Positions 1 to 9,349 of a DNA stretch of 64,000 nt are shown piece by piece. The notes under the pieces are model-generated. The model was given only the letters and a program-made list of their open reading frames with translations. It did no database searches and had not been told where the DNA came from. Positions within the stretch are counted from its first letter, which is position 1. Each line of letters begins with the position of its first letter. The DNA lies in contig LT700187.1 of assembly GCA_900155415.1 (NCBI GenBank), forward strand, positions 1,860,001 through 1,924,000. The letters run 5' to 3'. The position numbers and the translations under genes were made by a program. This DNA comes from Christensenella massiliensis (GTDB lineage Bacteria > Bacillota > Clostridia > Christensenellales > Christensenellaceae).

Positions 1-945
1 GACAAGCTGCCGTGTCGTTGCGCCGGGAAGCCCGAGCGCATGTGCGATATCCGCGATGCGGTGGCGGCATGCCGTCGCATTATACTCGATCACATAAGGC
101 AGCAGGATCGCGTTGCAGCGGCCGTGCGGGATATCGAATTGTGCGCCGGTCTTATGTGCGAGCGAATGGCAGATACCGAGCAGAGCGTTCGAAAAAGCCA
201 TACCAGCCATACATTGTGCGATATGCATGCGGCCCCTTGCTTCCACATTCCCTTCAACGGAAGCAACAAGATTTTCATAAACCATCTGAATGGCTTTGAG
301 CGCAAGCGCGTCGGAAATAGGGCTGTGCAGCGCGGCAACATAAGCTTCGATCGCATGCGTAAGAGCGTCCATGCCAGTGTCGGCAGTAAGCGCCTTTGGC
401 ATCGTAAGGGGAATATTGCTGTCAAGAATAGCGATATCCGGTGTGATCTCAAAATCTGCCAAAGGATATTTGATGAGCGTTTTATAGTCTGTAATGACGG
501 AAAAGGCAGTGACCTCGGTCGCTGTGCCCGACGTCGATGGGATAGCGACAAAAATTGCTTTCCGACGGAGCTTTGGCATTGTGAAAGGCTCTTTGATGTC
601 ATCAAAAGTCTTCTCAGGATATTCATAGAATACCCACATTGCCTTCGCAGCGTCGATAGGAGAGCCGCCGCCGATCGCTACGATCACGTCGGGCTCAAAG
701 TCCCGCATTGCCTGTGCGCCGCGGTAAACGGTCTCTACCGACGGATCGGGCTCAACGCCCTCAAACAATTTGGTTTCAAGGCCCGCTTCATGCAGAATAT
801 TCTCGAGCTTATCGAGAAACCCGAATTTCTGCATAGAGTGACCGCCCGTTACGATGATCGCTTTTTTGCAGCCTTTCAGGCAGGAAAGCTCATTCATCGC
901 GTCGGGACCGAAATAAAGGTCGCGGGGTAATGTAAATCTTGCCAT
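1..945 (-). CDS. Iron-containing alcohol dehydrogenase (C-terminus beyond window)
   Basis: The reverse strand encodes 315 codons of a group III metal-dependent alcohol dehydrogenase and leaves the window before a stop. It begins MARFTLPRDLYFGP. The NAD(P)-binding GGGSPIDAAKAMW motif is near residue 100 and an STSGTATEVTAF segment follows. Metal-ligand segments are visible: D and H in MDALTHAIEAY, H in HSLAHKTG and H in DIPHGRCN. The family reduces aldehydes to alcohols, or the reverse, in the cytoplasm. The sequence resembles the alcohol dehydrogenase half of AdhE or stand-alone butanol/1,3-propanediol dehydrogenases; the substrate cannot be fixed. An AAGGATGG ribosome site lies just before the ATG at 945. 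It is divergent from the ABC exporter at 1205. Confidence 0.93.
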   Translation of the reverse strand, partial: MARFTLPRDLYFGPDAMNELSCLKGCKKAIIVTGGHSMQKFGFLDKLENILHEAGLETKLFEGVEPDPSVETVYRGAQAMRDFEPDVIVAIGGGSPIDAAKAMWVFYEYPEKTFDDIKEPFTMPKLRRKAIFVAIPSTSGTATEVTAFSVITDYKTLIKYPLADFEITPDIAILDSNIPLTMPKALTADTGMDALTHAIEAYVAALHSPISDALALKAIQMVYENLVASVEGNVEARGRMHIAQCMAGMAFSNALLGICHSLAHKTGAQFDIPHGRCNAILLPYVIEYNATACRHRIADIAHALGLPGATTRQLV

Positions 946-984
946 AATAGTTCCATCCTTTCCGATTTGTTTTATACTTATATT

Positions 985-1003
985 GATAACCACGATCGTT
1001 ATC
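985..1003. promoter_or_regulatory. Inverted repeat, possible operator
   Basis: GATAAC (985-990) and GTTATC (998-1003) form a 6-bp inverted repeat with a 7-bp spacer, 40 bp before the dehydrogenase start, in an AT-rich divergent intergenic region. It could be a regulator site; no regulator gene is adjacent. Confidence 0.3.
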
Positions 1004-1171
1004 TTTTATATCTCCATTTTACACTTTGTTAAATAAATATCAATTATTATCCGAATACTTTTTTAAAAGAGAAGAGCTCCGCATCTATATTAATATGGTA
1101 AAAACTATAAATAAGAAAATTGTTACAAAGGAACCGTTTTGTGCTACTATTATAAGGACGATTCGGTTGGG

Positions 1172-1190
1172 ACTGTGCTGTCGGCACAGT
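1172..1190 (+). promoter_or_regulatory. Leader hairpin abutting the exporter ribosome site
   Basis: ACTGTGC (1172-1178) pairs perfectly with GCACAGT (1184-1190) across a 5-nt loop. The AAAGGA ribosome site (1192-1197) and the ATG at 1205 follow at once. There is no U-run, so it is not a terminator. It may affect translation of the exporter, which is inference. Confidence 0.35.
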
Positions 1191-1204
1191 TAAAGGAATA
1201 TTTC

Positions 1205-2944
1205 ATGTGGAAGCTTGTAAAATATCTGAAAAATTATAAAAAAGAAGTGATTTTAGGCCCCATCTTCAAACTGGCAGAAGCAGTTTTGGAATTGATTGCT
1301 CCGCTTATTATGGCAGATATTATTGATACGGGAATCAAAAATGCGGATGCGGATTATGTTTTGCGGATGGGGGGGATCATGATCCTGATTGCAGCGATCG
1401 GCCTTGTTTGTGCGCTTATCTGCCAGTATTTTGCGGCCAAAGCATCACAGGGCTTCGGAACAGACCTAAGAAACGAAATGTTCGCCCGCATCAGCGCGCT
1501 TTCCCATGCGGAGATAGATGCAGTCGGCACGCCCTCCCTCATTACACGTATCACGAATGATGTCAATCAGCTTCAGGTCGCAGTCGCCATGCTGATACGG
1601 CTGGTGATACGCGCGCCTTTCCTTGTGATAGGGGCGACAGTTATGGCCGTGCTCATAGACTGGAAGATGTCGCTGATTTTTGTGGCTGCTGCGGCAGGGA
1701 TCGCGGTCATTCTGTATCAGATCATGTCACGCTCCGTACCTTTTTATAAAACGATACAAAAGCTTTTGGACCGTATTTCACTGATCACACGGGAGAATCT
1801 TTCCGGGGTACGCGTCATACGGGCGTTTTCCAAACAAGAAACGGAGCAGGAGCGTTTTGAAGAGGGGGCGGACGACCTGAAAAGGGCGTCCCTGCGCGTA
1901 GGGAAAATTTCTGCTCTCCTGAATCCGCTCACCTATCTGACAGTCAATATCGGAATTATCGCAATTATATGGTTTGGCGGCGGTGCAGTCAATACAGGTA
2001 TGCTTGAACAGGGCGAGATCGTGGCGCTCGTGCAGTATATGACACAGATATTGCTTGCGCTCATTGTTGTTGCCAACCTGATCGTTATCTTTACCAAAGC
2101 GTCCGCCTCCGGGGTGAGGGTAAATGAGATATTGGAAATGCAGGCGGCGGTATCAGATACGGGGAACAGGGAAAAGCATCCGCAGAAAACGGATGCAGTT
2201 CCCAAAATCGAATTTCAGAACGTATCATTTTCCTACGGCGGAGATGAGATGGATCTTGAAGATGTTTCCGTAAAGATCATGCGCGGGCAGACTGTAGGTG
2301 TGATCGGCGGGACCGGCTCGGGAAAAACGACCTTTGTGAATCTTATACCGCGCTTTTATGATGCTGCGCGGGGACGCGTATTAGTAGACGGGGAGGACGT
2401 GCGGGATTACCCGCTCAAGCAGCTGCGCGGACAGATCGGGATCGTGCCGCAGCAGGCGGTGCTTTTTTCGGGAACGGTACGGGATAATATGCGTTGGCGG
2501 GACAGAGAAGCTACAGACGAAGAAATATGGGAGGCCCTGCGCACGGCGCAGGCCTATGATTTTGTGAAGCGGTCACCCGAAAAGCTTGACATGCCCATTC
2601 TGCAGGGGGGAAAAAATCTTTCGGGCGGGCAACGGCAGCGCCTCACGATCGCACGCGCTCTCGTCGGCAGGCCGGAGATATTGATACTGGACGACAGCGC
2701 TTCCGCACTCGATTTTGCGACGGATGCAGCCTTGCGGAAAGCGCTGCGGGAGTATGGACGGGAAATCACGGTGCTTATGGTTTCCCAACGTGCGGCAACG
2801 CTCAGAAATGCAGATAAGATCATTGTTTTGAGCGACGGACGGGCCGTGGGGATCGGAACGCACGAAGAGCTGTTTGAAGCAAATGAAGTATACCGGGAGA
2901 TATGCCTTTCTCAGCTTTCGGAAAGCGAGGTAAAGGGAAAGTGA
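1205..2944 (+). CDS. ABC exporter half-transporter, degenerate-site subunit (YheI/BmrC type)
   Basis: This 579-residue protein has an N-terminal six-helix exporter domain and a C-terminal ATPase. Walker A is GGTGSGKT near residue 367 and the signature is LSGGQ near 470. Two catalytic positions are altered. Walker B reads ILILDDSAS, so the catalytic Glu is Asp, and the switch His is Gln in VSQRAAT. This is the known pattern of the non-hydrolysing site subunit in heterodimeric exporters such as BmrCD, LmrCD and TM287/288. The ATG at 1205 is chosen for its AAAGGA site; a TTG at 1139 in the same frame is weaker. It overlaps its partner by 4 bp. Substrate is unknown; drugs or lipids are typical for the family. 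Confidence 0.92.
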   Translation: MWKLVKYLKNYKKEVILGPIFKLAEAVLELIAPLIMADIIDTGIKNADADYVLRMGGIMILIAAIGLVCALICQYFAAKASQGFGTDLRNEMFARISALSHAEIDAVGTPSLITRITNDVNQLQVAVAMLIRLVIRAPFLVIGATVMAVLIDWKMSLIFVAAAAGIAVILYQIMSRSVPFYKTIQKLLDRISLITRENLSGVRVIRAFSKQETEQERFEEGADDLKRASLRVGKISALLNPLTYLTVNIGIIAIIWFGGGAVNTGMLEQGEIVALVQYMTQILLALIVVANLIVIFTKASASGVRVNEILEMQAAVSDTGNREKHPQKTDAVPKIEFQNVSFSYGGDEMDLEDVSVKIMRGQTVGVIGGTGSGKTTFVNLIPRFYDAARGRVLVDGEDVRDYPLKQLRGQIGIVPQQAVLFSGTVRDNMRWRDREATDEEIWEALRTAQAYDFVKRSPEKLDMPILQGGKNLSGGQRQRLTIARALVGRPEILILDDSASALDFATDAALRKALREYGREITVLMVSQRAATLRNADKIIVLSDGRAVGIGTHEELFEANEVYREICLSQLSESEVKGK

Positions 2945-4680
2945 AACAGAATGTCATAAGACGATTGCTAATCTTTTTAAAGCCCTACCGCGCCTATCTT
3001 GTTCTTGCGCTGCTTGCCGCTGCCGCAAGTGTGGCTATGTCTCTTTGGGCGCCGGTGCTGATAGGCAGCGCCGTAGATTTGATCGTCGGTACGGGAAAGG
3101 TAGACTTTATAGGAGTCGCGGGTGTGCTTTTGAAAATCGGGATAGCGATTGGAGCCTCTGCGTTATTTCAATGGCTCATGACGCGCAGCATAAACCGCGT
3201 GACCTATTACGCCGTACGGGATCTGCGCGTCCGGGTATTTGAAAAGCTGAAAGCTGTTCCGCTGAAATATATTGATACGCATGCGCATGGCGATCTCATC
3301 AGCCGCGTAGTAAACGATATCGACCAAATCTCAGACGGCCTGCTGCAGGGCTTCGCACAGTTGTTCACGGGCATCGTGACCATTATAGGAACGCTTCTCT
3401 TCATGCTGTCTATCAGTGCCGAGATCACGATCGTAGTCGTTCTTATCACACCGCTGTCGTTTGGCGTCGCGGCGTTTATTGCGAAAAAATCTTTCCGTTT
3501 GTTCCGGCAGCAGGCGGCAGCGCGCGGAGAGATCAGCGGATACGTGGAAGAGCTTGTGGGAAATCAGAAAGTAGTGAAAGCTTTTGGATATGAGGAAGAA
3601 GCGCAGAAAAAGTTTGAAGAGATCAATAGCAGATTATATACGAGCGGCGTACGTTCCCAATTTGCATCTTCACTTACGAATCCCTGCACGCGGTTTGTGA
3701 ACGCCATCGTGTATGCGGCGGTGGGGATCGTTGGAGCGCTGTCCGCTATAAGCGGTAATATTACGGTAGGACAGCTTTCAAGCTTCCTTATTTATGCGAA
3801 CCAGTATACAAAACCGTTCAATGAGATATCCGGCGTGGTAACGGAGCTTCAAACAGCGGTCGCATCGGCAAGACGGATATTTGAAGTGCTGGACGAGCAG
3901 GATGAAATACCGGATGCTCCGGAAGCGGCTGCGGTAAAGACCTGCCGGGGAAATGTGCAGATAGAAAAAGTCTCGTTTTCCTATCTGCCGGACCGGAAGC
4001 TGATCGAAGGGCTGAGCCTATACGCACAGTCCGGACAGCGCATTGCGATCGTCGGGCCGACGGGCAGCGGAAAAACGACGATCATCAATCTCCTGATGCG
4101 GTTTTACGATGTAGATAAGGGAGCAATACGGATCGACGGAACGGATATCCGTCTTATGACGCGGAATTCGCTGCGGGCTCTTTACGGAATGGTACTGCAG
4201 GAGACGTGGCTGTTTTCCGGAAGTATTCGGAACAATATCGCCTATGGAAAGCCGGATGCGGGGCAGGAGGAAGTTATCGCCGCGGCAAAGGCTGCGCATG
4301 CACATAGCTTTATCCAAAGACTGCCGAACGGCTATGATACCGTCATATCCGAGGACGGCGGCAATCTGTCGCAGGGTCAGAAGCAGCTTTTGTGCATTGC
4401 GCGGGTCATGCTGACAAAGCCGCCCATGCTGATTCTGGACGAGGCGACGAGCAGTATCGATACGCGCACGGAGCTCATGATACAGAAAGCGTTCCAAAAG
4501 CTGATGGAGGGACGCACGAGCTTTGTGGTAGCGCACCGTTTATCGACGATTCGGGAATCGGACCATATTCTCGTTATGGATAAAGGGCATATCGTAGAGC
4601 AGGGAACGCATGAAGAACTGCTTGCCAAAAATGGATTTTATGCCAAGCTCTATAACAGCCAGTTTGAACAGACGATATAA
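2941..4680 (+). CDS. ABC exporter half-transporter, consensus-site subunit (YheH/BmrD type)
   Basis: This is the second half of the heterodimeric exporter, also 579 residues: six membrane helices followed by an ATPase. Walker A is GPTGSGKTT near residue 371. Walker B is LILDEATSS with the catalytic Glu intact, and the switch His is present in VVAHRLST. The signature reads LSQGQ rather than LSGGQ, as expected when the asymmetric partner completes the degenerate site. The GTG at 2941 overlaps the upstream stop as GTGA and has a GAGGTAAAGG site; an in-frame ATG at 2902 lies inside the previous gene. Coupled translation should give a 1:1 complex in the membrane. Confidence 0.92.
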   Translation: MKQNVIRRLLIFLKPYRAYLVLALLAAAASVAMSLWAPVLIGSAVDLIVGTGKVDFIGVAGVLLKIGIAIGASALFQWLMTRSINRVTYYAVRDLRVRVFEKLKAVPLKYIDTHAHGDLISRVVNDIDQISDGLLQGFAQLFTGIVTIIGTLLFMLSISAEITIVVVLITPLSFGVAAFIAKKSFRLFRQQAAARGEISGYVEELVGNQKVVKAFGYEEEAQKKFEEINSRLYTSGVRSQFASSLTNPCTRFVNAIVYAAVGIVGALSAISGNITVGQLSSFLIYANQYTKPFNEISGVVTELQTAVASARRIFEVLDEQDEIPDAPEAAAVKTCRGNVQIEKVSFSYLPDRKLIEGLSLYAQSGQRIAIVGPTGSGKTTIINLLMRFYDVDKGAIRIDGTDIRLMTRNSLRALYGMVLQETWLFSGSIRNNIAYGKPDAGQEEVIAAAKAAHAHSFIQRLPNGYDTVISEDGGNLSQGQKQLLCIARVMLTKPPMLILDEATSSIDTRTELMIQKAFQKLMEGRTSFVVAHRLSTIRESDHILVMDKGHIVEQGTHEELLAKNGFYAKLYNSQFEQTI

Positions 4681-4684
4681 AAAA

Positions 4685-4706
4685 GAGCCCGCTTTTGGGC
4701 TCCTTT
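4685..4706. terminator. Bidirectional terminator
   Basis: GAGCCC and GGGCTC form a stem with a GCTTTT loop, flanked by A-tract and T-tract. It separates the convergent exporter and ABC-F genes and can serve both. Confidence 0.8.
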
Positions 4707-4709
4707 TAT

Positions 4710-6311
4710 TCAGTAAATATCTCCGCCGCCATATTCCTCAATGAATTCATCATAGGTGCCGAGGCGGTCTATGATCCCGTCCGGTGTAAAGCGGATGATC
4801 CGGTTTGCGACCGTATTGATGAACTCATGATCGTGCGAGGCGAATAAAACGGCACCCTTAAAATCCACAAGCCCGTTGTTTACAGCCGTAATGGACTCAA
4901 GATCAAGATGGTTGGTCGGTTGATCGAGAAGCAATACGTTTGAGCCGAACATCATCATGCGTGACAGCATGCAGCGGACGCGCTCTCCGCCGGAAAGAAC
5001 GTTTACCTGCTTGAACACATCCTCGCCTGAAAAAAGCATACGTCCGCAAAATCCGCGAAGATAAGTTTCCGTTGTGTCCTTGGAATACTGACGCAGCCAA
5101 TCGAGGATCGTAAGCTCGCAGCCGTCGAAAAAAGAGGAATTATCTTTTGGAAAATAAGAGGTCGACGTGGTGCCGCCCCATTTGAAGGAGCCCTCATCCG
5201 GCTCAAGCTCACCGGTAAGGATTTGGAATAAGGTAGTCGCGGCGATTTCGGTATTACCGATGAATGCAATCTTATCGTCTTTATTCATACGAAAAGAAAC
5301 ATGCTTCAAGACCTGCTCACCGTCGATCGTTTTGGAAAGGTTTTCCACGGTAAGTACCTCCTTGCCGATCTCACGGTCGGGCGTAAAGCCCACAAACGGA
5401 TAACGGCGGGAGGAAGCGGGCATTTCCGAAAATTCCAGCTTTTCCAGCAGCTTTTTGCGCGAGGTCGCCTGCCGTGATTTTGATTTGTTTGCGGAGAAAC
5501 GCTGGATAAAGGTTTGCAGCTCTTTCGCTTTTTCCTCGTTTTTCCGGTTCTGGTCGCGCATCATCTTCTGGATCAGCTGGCTCGACTCATACCAGAATTC
5601 ATAGTTGCCCACATACATTTTGATCTTTCCGTAATCGATATCCACCATGTGCGTACATACCGTATTCAAAAAGTGGCGGTCGTGTGATACGATAATGAGC
5701 GTGCCCTCGTAGTCGAGCAGAAAATCTTCCAGCCAATGCACGCTCGCCACGTCGAGGTGATTGGTCGGCTCGTCAAGCAGGATGATGTCCGGTTTGCCGA
5801 ACAATGCCTGCGCGAGCAGCACCTTGATTTTCTCGTTATCTGGCAGGGAAGACATCGTTTGATATAAGATGTCCTCGGAAAGGCCGAGCCCTTGTATCAG
5901 CTTGGAGGCATTCGATTCAGATTCCCAGCCGTCGAGCTCTGCGAACTCTGCTTCCAGCTCTCCGGCCCGTATGCCGTCCTCTTCCGAAAAATCCGGTTTC
6001 GCATACAGCGCATCCTTTTCACGGGTGATCTCGGCCAGTCGGGGATTCCCCATGATGATCGTGTCAAGCACCGTAAAATCATTATAAGCGAAGTGGTCCT
6101 GCTTTAAAACGGACATACGTGCTCCCTCTTGGATATGCACATCGCCTGTCGTAGAATCGAGGTCGCCCGAAAGGATACGCAGGAAGGTGGATTTTCCCGC
6201 GCCGTTTGCCCCGATGATCCCATAGCAGTTTCCGGGCGCGAATTTAAGGTCAACGCCGGAAAAAAGATTTGTTCCGCTGAAATTCAAGCTTAAATTGGTT
6301 ACTGTTATCAT
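4710..6311 (-). CDS. ABC-F family ATPase (YbiT/YkpA-like translation factor)
   Basis: This 533-residue protein has two fused ABC ATPase domains and no membrane segment, the ABC-F arrangement. The first domain has GANGAGKST and LLDEPTNHLD; the second has LSGGERVRCML and LLDQPTNHLD. In the second domain the Walker A region reads GNTEIAATT rather than GxxGxGKS/T, so that site looks degenerate. A charged linker around residues 240-300 (KNEEKAKELQTFIQRF) is the ribosome-facing P-site tRNA interaction motif. ABC-F proteins act on the ribosome, relieving stalling or protecting from antibiotics; this subgroup is usually housekeeping. The ATG at 6311 is chosen for its AAAAGGAG site and match to family starts. 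Confidence 0.9.
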   Translation of the reverse strand: MITVTNLSLNFSGTNLFSGVDLKFAPGNCYGIIGANGAGKSTFLRILSGDLDSTTGDVHIQEGARMSVLKQDHFAYNDFTVLDTIIMGNPRLAEITREKDALYAKPDFSEEDGIRAGELEAEFAELDGWESESNASKLIQGLGLSEDILYQTMSSLPDNEKIKVLLAQALFGKPDIILLDEPTNHLDVASVHWLEDFLLDYEGTLIIVSHDRHFLNTVCTHMVDIDYGKIKMYVGNYEFWYESSQLIQKMMRDQNRKNEEKAKELQTFIQRFSANKSKSRQATSRKKLLEKLEFSEMPASSRRYPFVGFTPDREIGKEVLTVENLSKTIDGEQVLKHVSFRMNKDDKIAFIGNTEIAATTLFQILTGELEPDEGSFKWGGTTSTSYFPKDNSSFFDGCELTILDWLRQYSKDTTETYLRGFCGRMLFSGEDVFKQVNVLSGGERVRCMLSRMMMFGSNVLLLDQPTNHLDLESITAVNNGLVDFKGAVLFASHDHEFINTVANRIIRFTPDGIIDRLGTYDEFIEEYGGGDIY

Positions 6312-6363
6312 TACATACTCCTTTTGCCCAAGTTCGTCCATTATATCATAAAACCGGGAAATA

Positions 6364-6372
6364 TGGTAAAAT
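6364..6372 (+). promoter_or_regulatory. Extended -10 promoter for the FkbM gene
   Basis: TGGTAAAAT matches an extended -10 element (TG, one base, then TAAAAT) 28 bp before the ATG. No good -35 is visible. Confidence 0.45.
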
Positions 6373-6400
6373 AGACATACTAATTTAACAGAAGGCAGTC

Positions 6401-7450
6401 ATGGAACGCAGAGAAAATATTTCCCTATGGGAAGCCTTGAAAAATAACGATAAGCCGATCGTACTCTATGGGATGGGCGATGGTGCGGACAAAATATTGA
6501 ACGAGCTCGGCCGCCGCGGCATTTGCGCGGCAGGCGTTTTCGCGAGCGACGAATTCTGCCGGGGACAGTCTTTCCGAGGCTTTCCGGTCATGAGCTATGC
6601 ACAGGCAAAGGAACGTTTTGGAGACATGACGGTGCTCGTTGCCTTTGGAACACATCTGCCCGAAGTAATGGAGCGAATCAAAAGGATCGGATATGAGCAG
6701 GAGCTTTATGTGCCGGACGTGCCGGTGTATGGGGAAGAACTGTTCGATATGGATTATCTTAAGAAGCATGAAACAGAACTCGGTCAGGCGTACAGCCTGC
6801 TTGCGGATGAAGCCTCACGGCAGGCGTTCCGGGATATCGTGGACTATAAGATAAGCGGAAAGCCGGAGTATCTGTATAGCTGCGAAAGCAGCATAGAGGA
6901 AGCGTATGAGCGGGTGCTTTGCCTTGGCCGGCGGGAATGTTATGTGGACGCAGGCGCATATACGGGTGATACCATTCGGGAATTGATACGATATACAGGC
7001 GGGTATGAAAAGATTTTTGCTTTTGAACCGGACGAAAAAAACTATAGAAAATTGAAACGCTTTGCAGAAAGCCTGTCTAATATAGAATGCTTCCGCGCGG
7101 CAATATATTCGCAGAAAGGGGAGCTTTGCTTTCGGCAGCGCGGGGGACGCAATTCCGCGGCAGGACAAAGCGGCGTCAGGATACCGGCCGATACGCTCGA
7201 CCGCTTATTGACAGGCGAACCTATCACCTATATCAAATATGATGTAGAGGGAATGGAGCAAGAGGCTGTGCGGGGAACGGAAAATGTGATACGGGAGCGG
7301 AAGCCTAAGCTGTTAGTTTCCGCCTATCACCGCAGTGAAGATATTTTTCGTATCCCGCTTCTTCTGCGGGAGATACGGCCGGACTATAGAGTGTACCTCC
7401 GGCATCATCCCTGTCTGCCTGCGTGGGATATGAATTATTATTTTGTATAA
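6401..7450 (+). CDS. FkbM family SAM-dependent methyltransferase
   Basis: This 349-residue protein has an N-terminal nucleotide-binding-like region (LYGMGDGADKILNEL, residues 20-35, then VAFGTHLPEV) resembling the sugar-nucleotide-sensing segment found in capsule biosynthesis proteins. A C-terminal FkbM methyltransferase domain follows, with VDAGAYTGDT near 181 (SAM motif I), FEPDEKNY and YDVEGME. The family O-methylates sugars or polyketides. No glycan cluster surrounds it, so it is an orphan and its acceptor is unknown. An AGAAGG site precedes the ATG. It converges on the exporter operon. Confidence 0.85.
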   Translation: MERRENISLWEALKNNDKPIVLYGMGDGADKILNELGRRGICAAGVFASDEFCRGQSFRGFPVMSYAQAKERFGDMTVLVAFGTHLPEVMERIKRIGYEQELYVPDVPVYGEELFDMDYLKKHETELGQAYSLLADEASRQAFRDIVDYKISGKPEYLYSCESSIEEAYERVLCLGRRECYVDAGAYTGDTIRELIRYTGGYEKIFAFEPDEKNYRKLKRFAESLSNIECFRAAIYSQKGELCFRQRGGRNSAAGQSGVRIPADTLDRLLTGEPITYIKYDVEGMEQEAVRGTENVIRERKPKLLVSAYHRSEDIFRIPLLLREIRPDYRVYLRHHPCLPAWDMNYYFV

Positions 7451-7464
7451 AAAATTTGCGGAAA

Positions 7465-7492
7465 GCGGCCGGGATAGGGATATCCCGGCCGC
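7465..7492 (-). terminator. Terminator of the MacAB-like operon
   Basis: A perfect 12-bp stem (7465-7476 with 7481-7492, loop GGGA) lies 6 bp after the permease stop. On the reverse strand it is followed, about 7 nt later, by a run of six T. It may also hinder read-through from the FkbM gene. Confidence 0.65.
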
Positions 7493-7498
7493 AACCGT

Positions 7499-8665
7499 TC
7501 ATTCCGCCCGCAGCGCTTCGATCGGAGGCATTTTTGCCGCTTTATTGGCAGGATTGATGCCGAATATAATGCCGATCGCCATAGAGAAAAGAACGGCGAG
7601 CAGGGAAATACCGGCGGACATGGTATAAGAAGTTCCCATTGCGGCCGACAGGATCGCCAGCAACACCCACGACAATCCGAGCCCGATCAGACCGCCGATC
7701 GTGCTGACCATGAGCGATTCGATCAAAAACTGAAGCAAGATACGTCTGCGTCCGGCGCCAATGGCCTTGCGGATGCCGATCTCGCGCGTGCGTTCCGCTA
7801 CGGAAACGAGCATGATATTCATGATGCCGATCCCGCCGACCAAAAGAGATATTCCGGCTATTCCGCCAAGCATCATCGCCATCGTATCCGTAATGGAATC
7901 CATTGATTCGAGAATCGTGGATTGATTCATTATGGAAAATGCATCCTCGTCTCCGAAACGTTCCATCAGGATGCTCGTGATGTCTGCTTCCGCTGCGTCG
8001 ACAAGCTCGCTCGACTGGGCGGCAAGCGTAAAGGAGGTCACGCCGGAAACATAGAACATGCGCTGCGCCGTCGTATAGGGAATGATGATGGTGCTGTTTT
8101 CACTGCCGGCGAGAGTTTCTCCGGCATCGGCAAGCACACCTACCACAAGAAAGCTGCGTCCGTCTACAGATAAAGTCTCACCGACGATATCCGTATATCC
8201 GAACAGATCCTCCGCTGCTTCATAGCCTACAACGGCAACTGCCGAATTATTATCTATGTCCGGAGATTTCAGGAAACGTCCGGACTGTAGGGAGAGGTCG
8301 TTAATATCAGCATAGGCTGCTGTAGTTCCCGTTACTGTTGCTGTTGTACTGGTATCTCCGGATTTCAGCGTAGCGCTTTGCGTCGTAGTGGGAGCAGCGT
8401 AGGCGATACTTTCATATTCCTCAGGCAGATCCGCAATATCACTGACCGAGAGCGGCTGGTAGCGGGAGGTGGTGACTGTGACAGATAGCGTGTCGGCTCC
8501 GAGGCTTTCAAGCTCGCCTTGCACAGACTCGGTCGTGCTTGAGACGATCGATACCAACACGACTACAGCCATAATACCGATGATGATTCCAAGCATCGTC
8601 AGGAAAGAGCGCATTTTATTGGAAAGAATAGAGGCAAACGCCATTCGGAACGATTGTATCATCAT
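7499..8665 (-). CDS. MacB-like ABC transporter permease (FtsX domain)
   Basis: This 388-residue permease has the MacB topology: an N-terminal helix (MLGIIIGIMAVVVLVSIV), a large extracytoplasmic domain of about residues 45-255, and a C-terminal FtsX domain with three helices containing the ERTREIGIRKAIGA coupling motif. It is the membrane subunit of a tripartite-like exporter with the ATPase and adaptor upstream on the same strand. In Gram-positives such systems export peptides, lipids or antibiotics; substrate is unknown here. It overlaps the ATPase gene by 4 bp and has a GGAGG site before the ATG at 8665. Confidence 0.92.
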   Translation of the reverse strand: MMIQSFRMAFASILSNKMRSFLTMLGIIIGIMAVVVLVSIVSSTTESVQGELESLGADTLSVTVTTSRYQPLSVSDIADLPEEYESIAYAAPTTTQSATLKSGDTSTTATVTGTTAAYADINDLSLQSGRFLKSPDIDNNSAVAVVGYEAAEDLFGYTDIVGETLSVDGRSFLVVGVLADAGETLAGSENSTIIIPYTTAQRMFYVSGVTSFTLAAQSSELVDAAEADITSILMERFGDEDAFSIMNQSTILESMDSITDTMAMMLGGIAGISLLVGGIGIMNIMLVSVAERTREIGIRKAIGAGRRRILLQFLIESLMVSTIGGLIGLGLSWVLLAILSAAMGTSYTMSAGISLLAVLFSMAIGIIFGINPANKAAKMPPIEALRAE

Positions 8666-9336
8666 GCTTTGGCCTCCTCTGTTACCTGTCCGTCTAAAAT
8701 GCGCAGGCGCCGCTCCGCCTTTTTAGCCACACCGTCGTCATGGGTAATAAGCACGATCGTATTCCCGTTCCCGTGCAGCTCACGGAATAGTTCCATGATT
8801 TCTACTCCTGTTTTATGGTCAAGATTTCCGGTCGGTTCGTCAGCAAGGATTAGGGAAGGCGAAGTGACGAGAGCACGCGCGATCGCTACGCGCTGCTGTT
8901 GTCCGCCCGAAAGCTCGGATGGCCGATGCTCCAGCCGCTCGGAAAGCCCCATACGCTCAAGCGCCTGCCGCGCACGGGCGCGGCATTCCCTGCGTGGGAC
9001 TCCCTGATAAATAAGAGGGAGCTCTACGTTTTCAAGCGCTGTGTTTTTCGGAAGCAGGTTGAAATTCTGAAATACAAAACCGATCTTGAAATTGCGGATA
9101 CGGGTCAGATCGTCCTCTGTATAGTCTTCGATCTCCTGTCCGTCCAAAAAGTATTTGCCCTCATCGGCAACGTCGAGACACCCCATGATATTCATAAGCG
9201 TGGATTTTCCGCTTCCAGACGGACCGACGATTGCGACAAATTCTCCATTCCCAATGGAAAGAGACGCATGGTCCAGCGCATAAAGTGTTTCGCCGCCGAT
9301 CCTGTATATTTTTGAAATGTTTTTCATTTGAATCAT
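8662..9336 (-). CDS. MacB-like ABC transporter ATP-binding protein
   Basis: This 224-residue ATPase of the LolD/MacB/FtsE class has Walker A GPSGSGKST, signature LSGGQQQRVAIARAL, Walker B LILADEPTGNLD and switch His in LITHDDGV. The MGCLD motif after Walker A is typical of the class. It energises the FtsX permease encoded next. The ATG at 9336 is chosen because a GACGGAGG site precedes it and the protein then starts MIQMKNISKIY; upstream in-frame codons fall inside the adaptor gene. It lies 13 bp after the adaptor and overlaps the permease. Confidence 0.94.
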   Translation of the reverse strand: MIQMKNISKIYRIGGETLYALDHASLSIGNGEFVAIVGPSGSGKSTLMNIMGCLDVADEGKYFLDGQEIEDYTEDDLTRIRNFKIGFVFQNFNLLPKNTALENVELPLIYQGVPRRECRARARQALERMGLSERLEHRPSELSGGQQQRVAIARALVTSPSLILADEPTGNLDHKTGVEIMELFRELHGNGNTIVLITHDDGVAKKAERRLRILDGQVTEEAKA

Positions 9337-9349
9337 AGGAAAACCTCCG

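Noticed and set aside
40-930. Long forward open frame of 296 codons at the left edge
   Set aside because: The reverse strand encodes clear iron alcohol dehydrogenase motifs over the same bases; the forward frame is a shadow without domain patterns.
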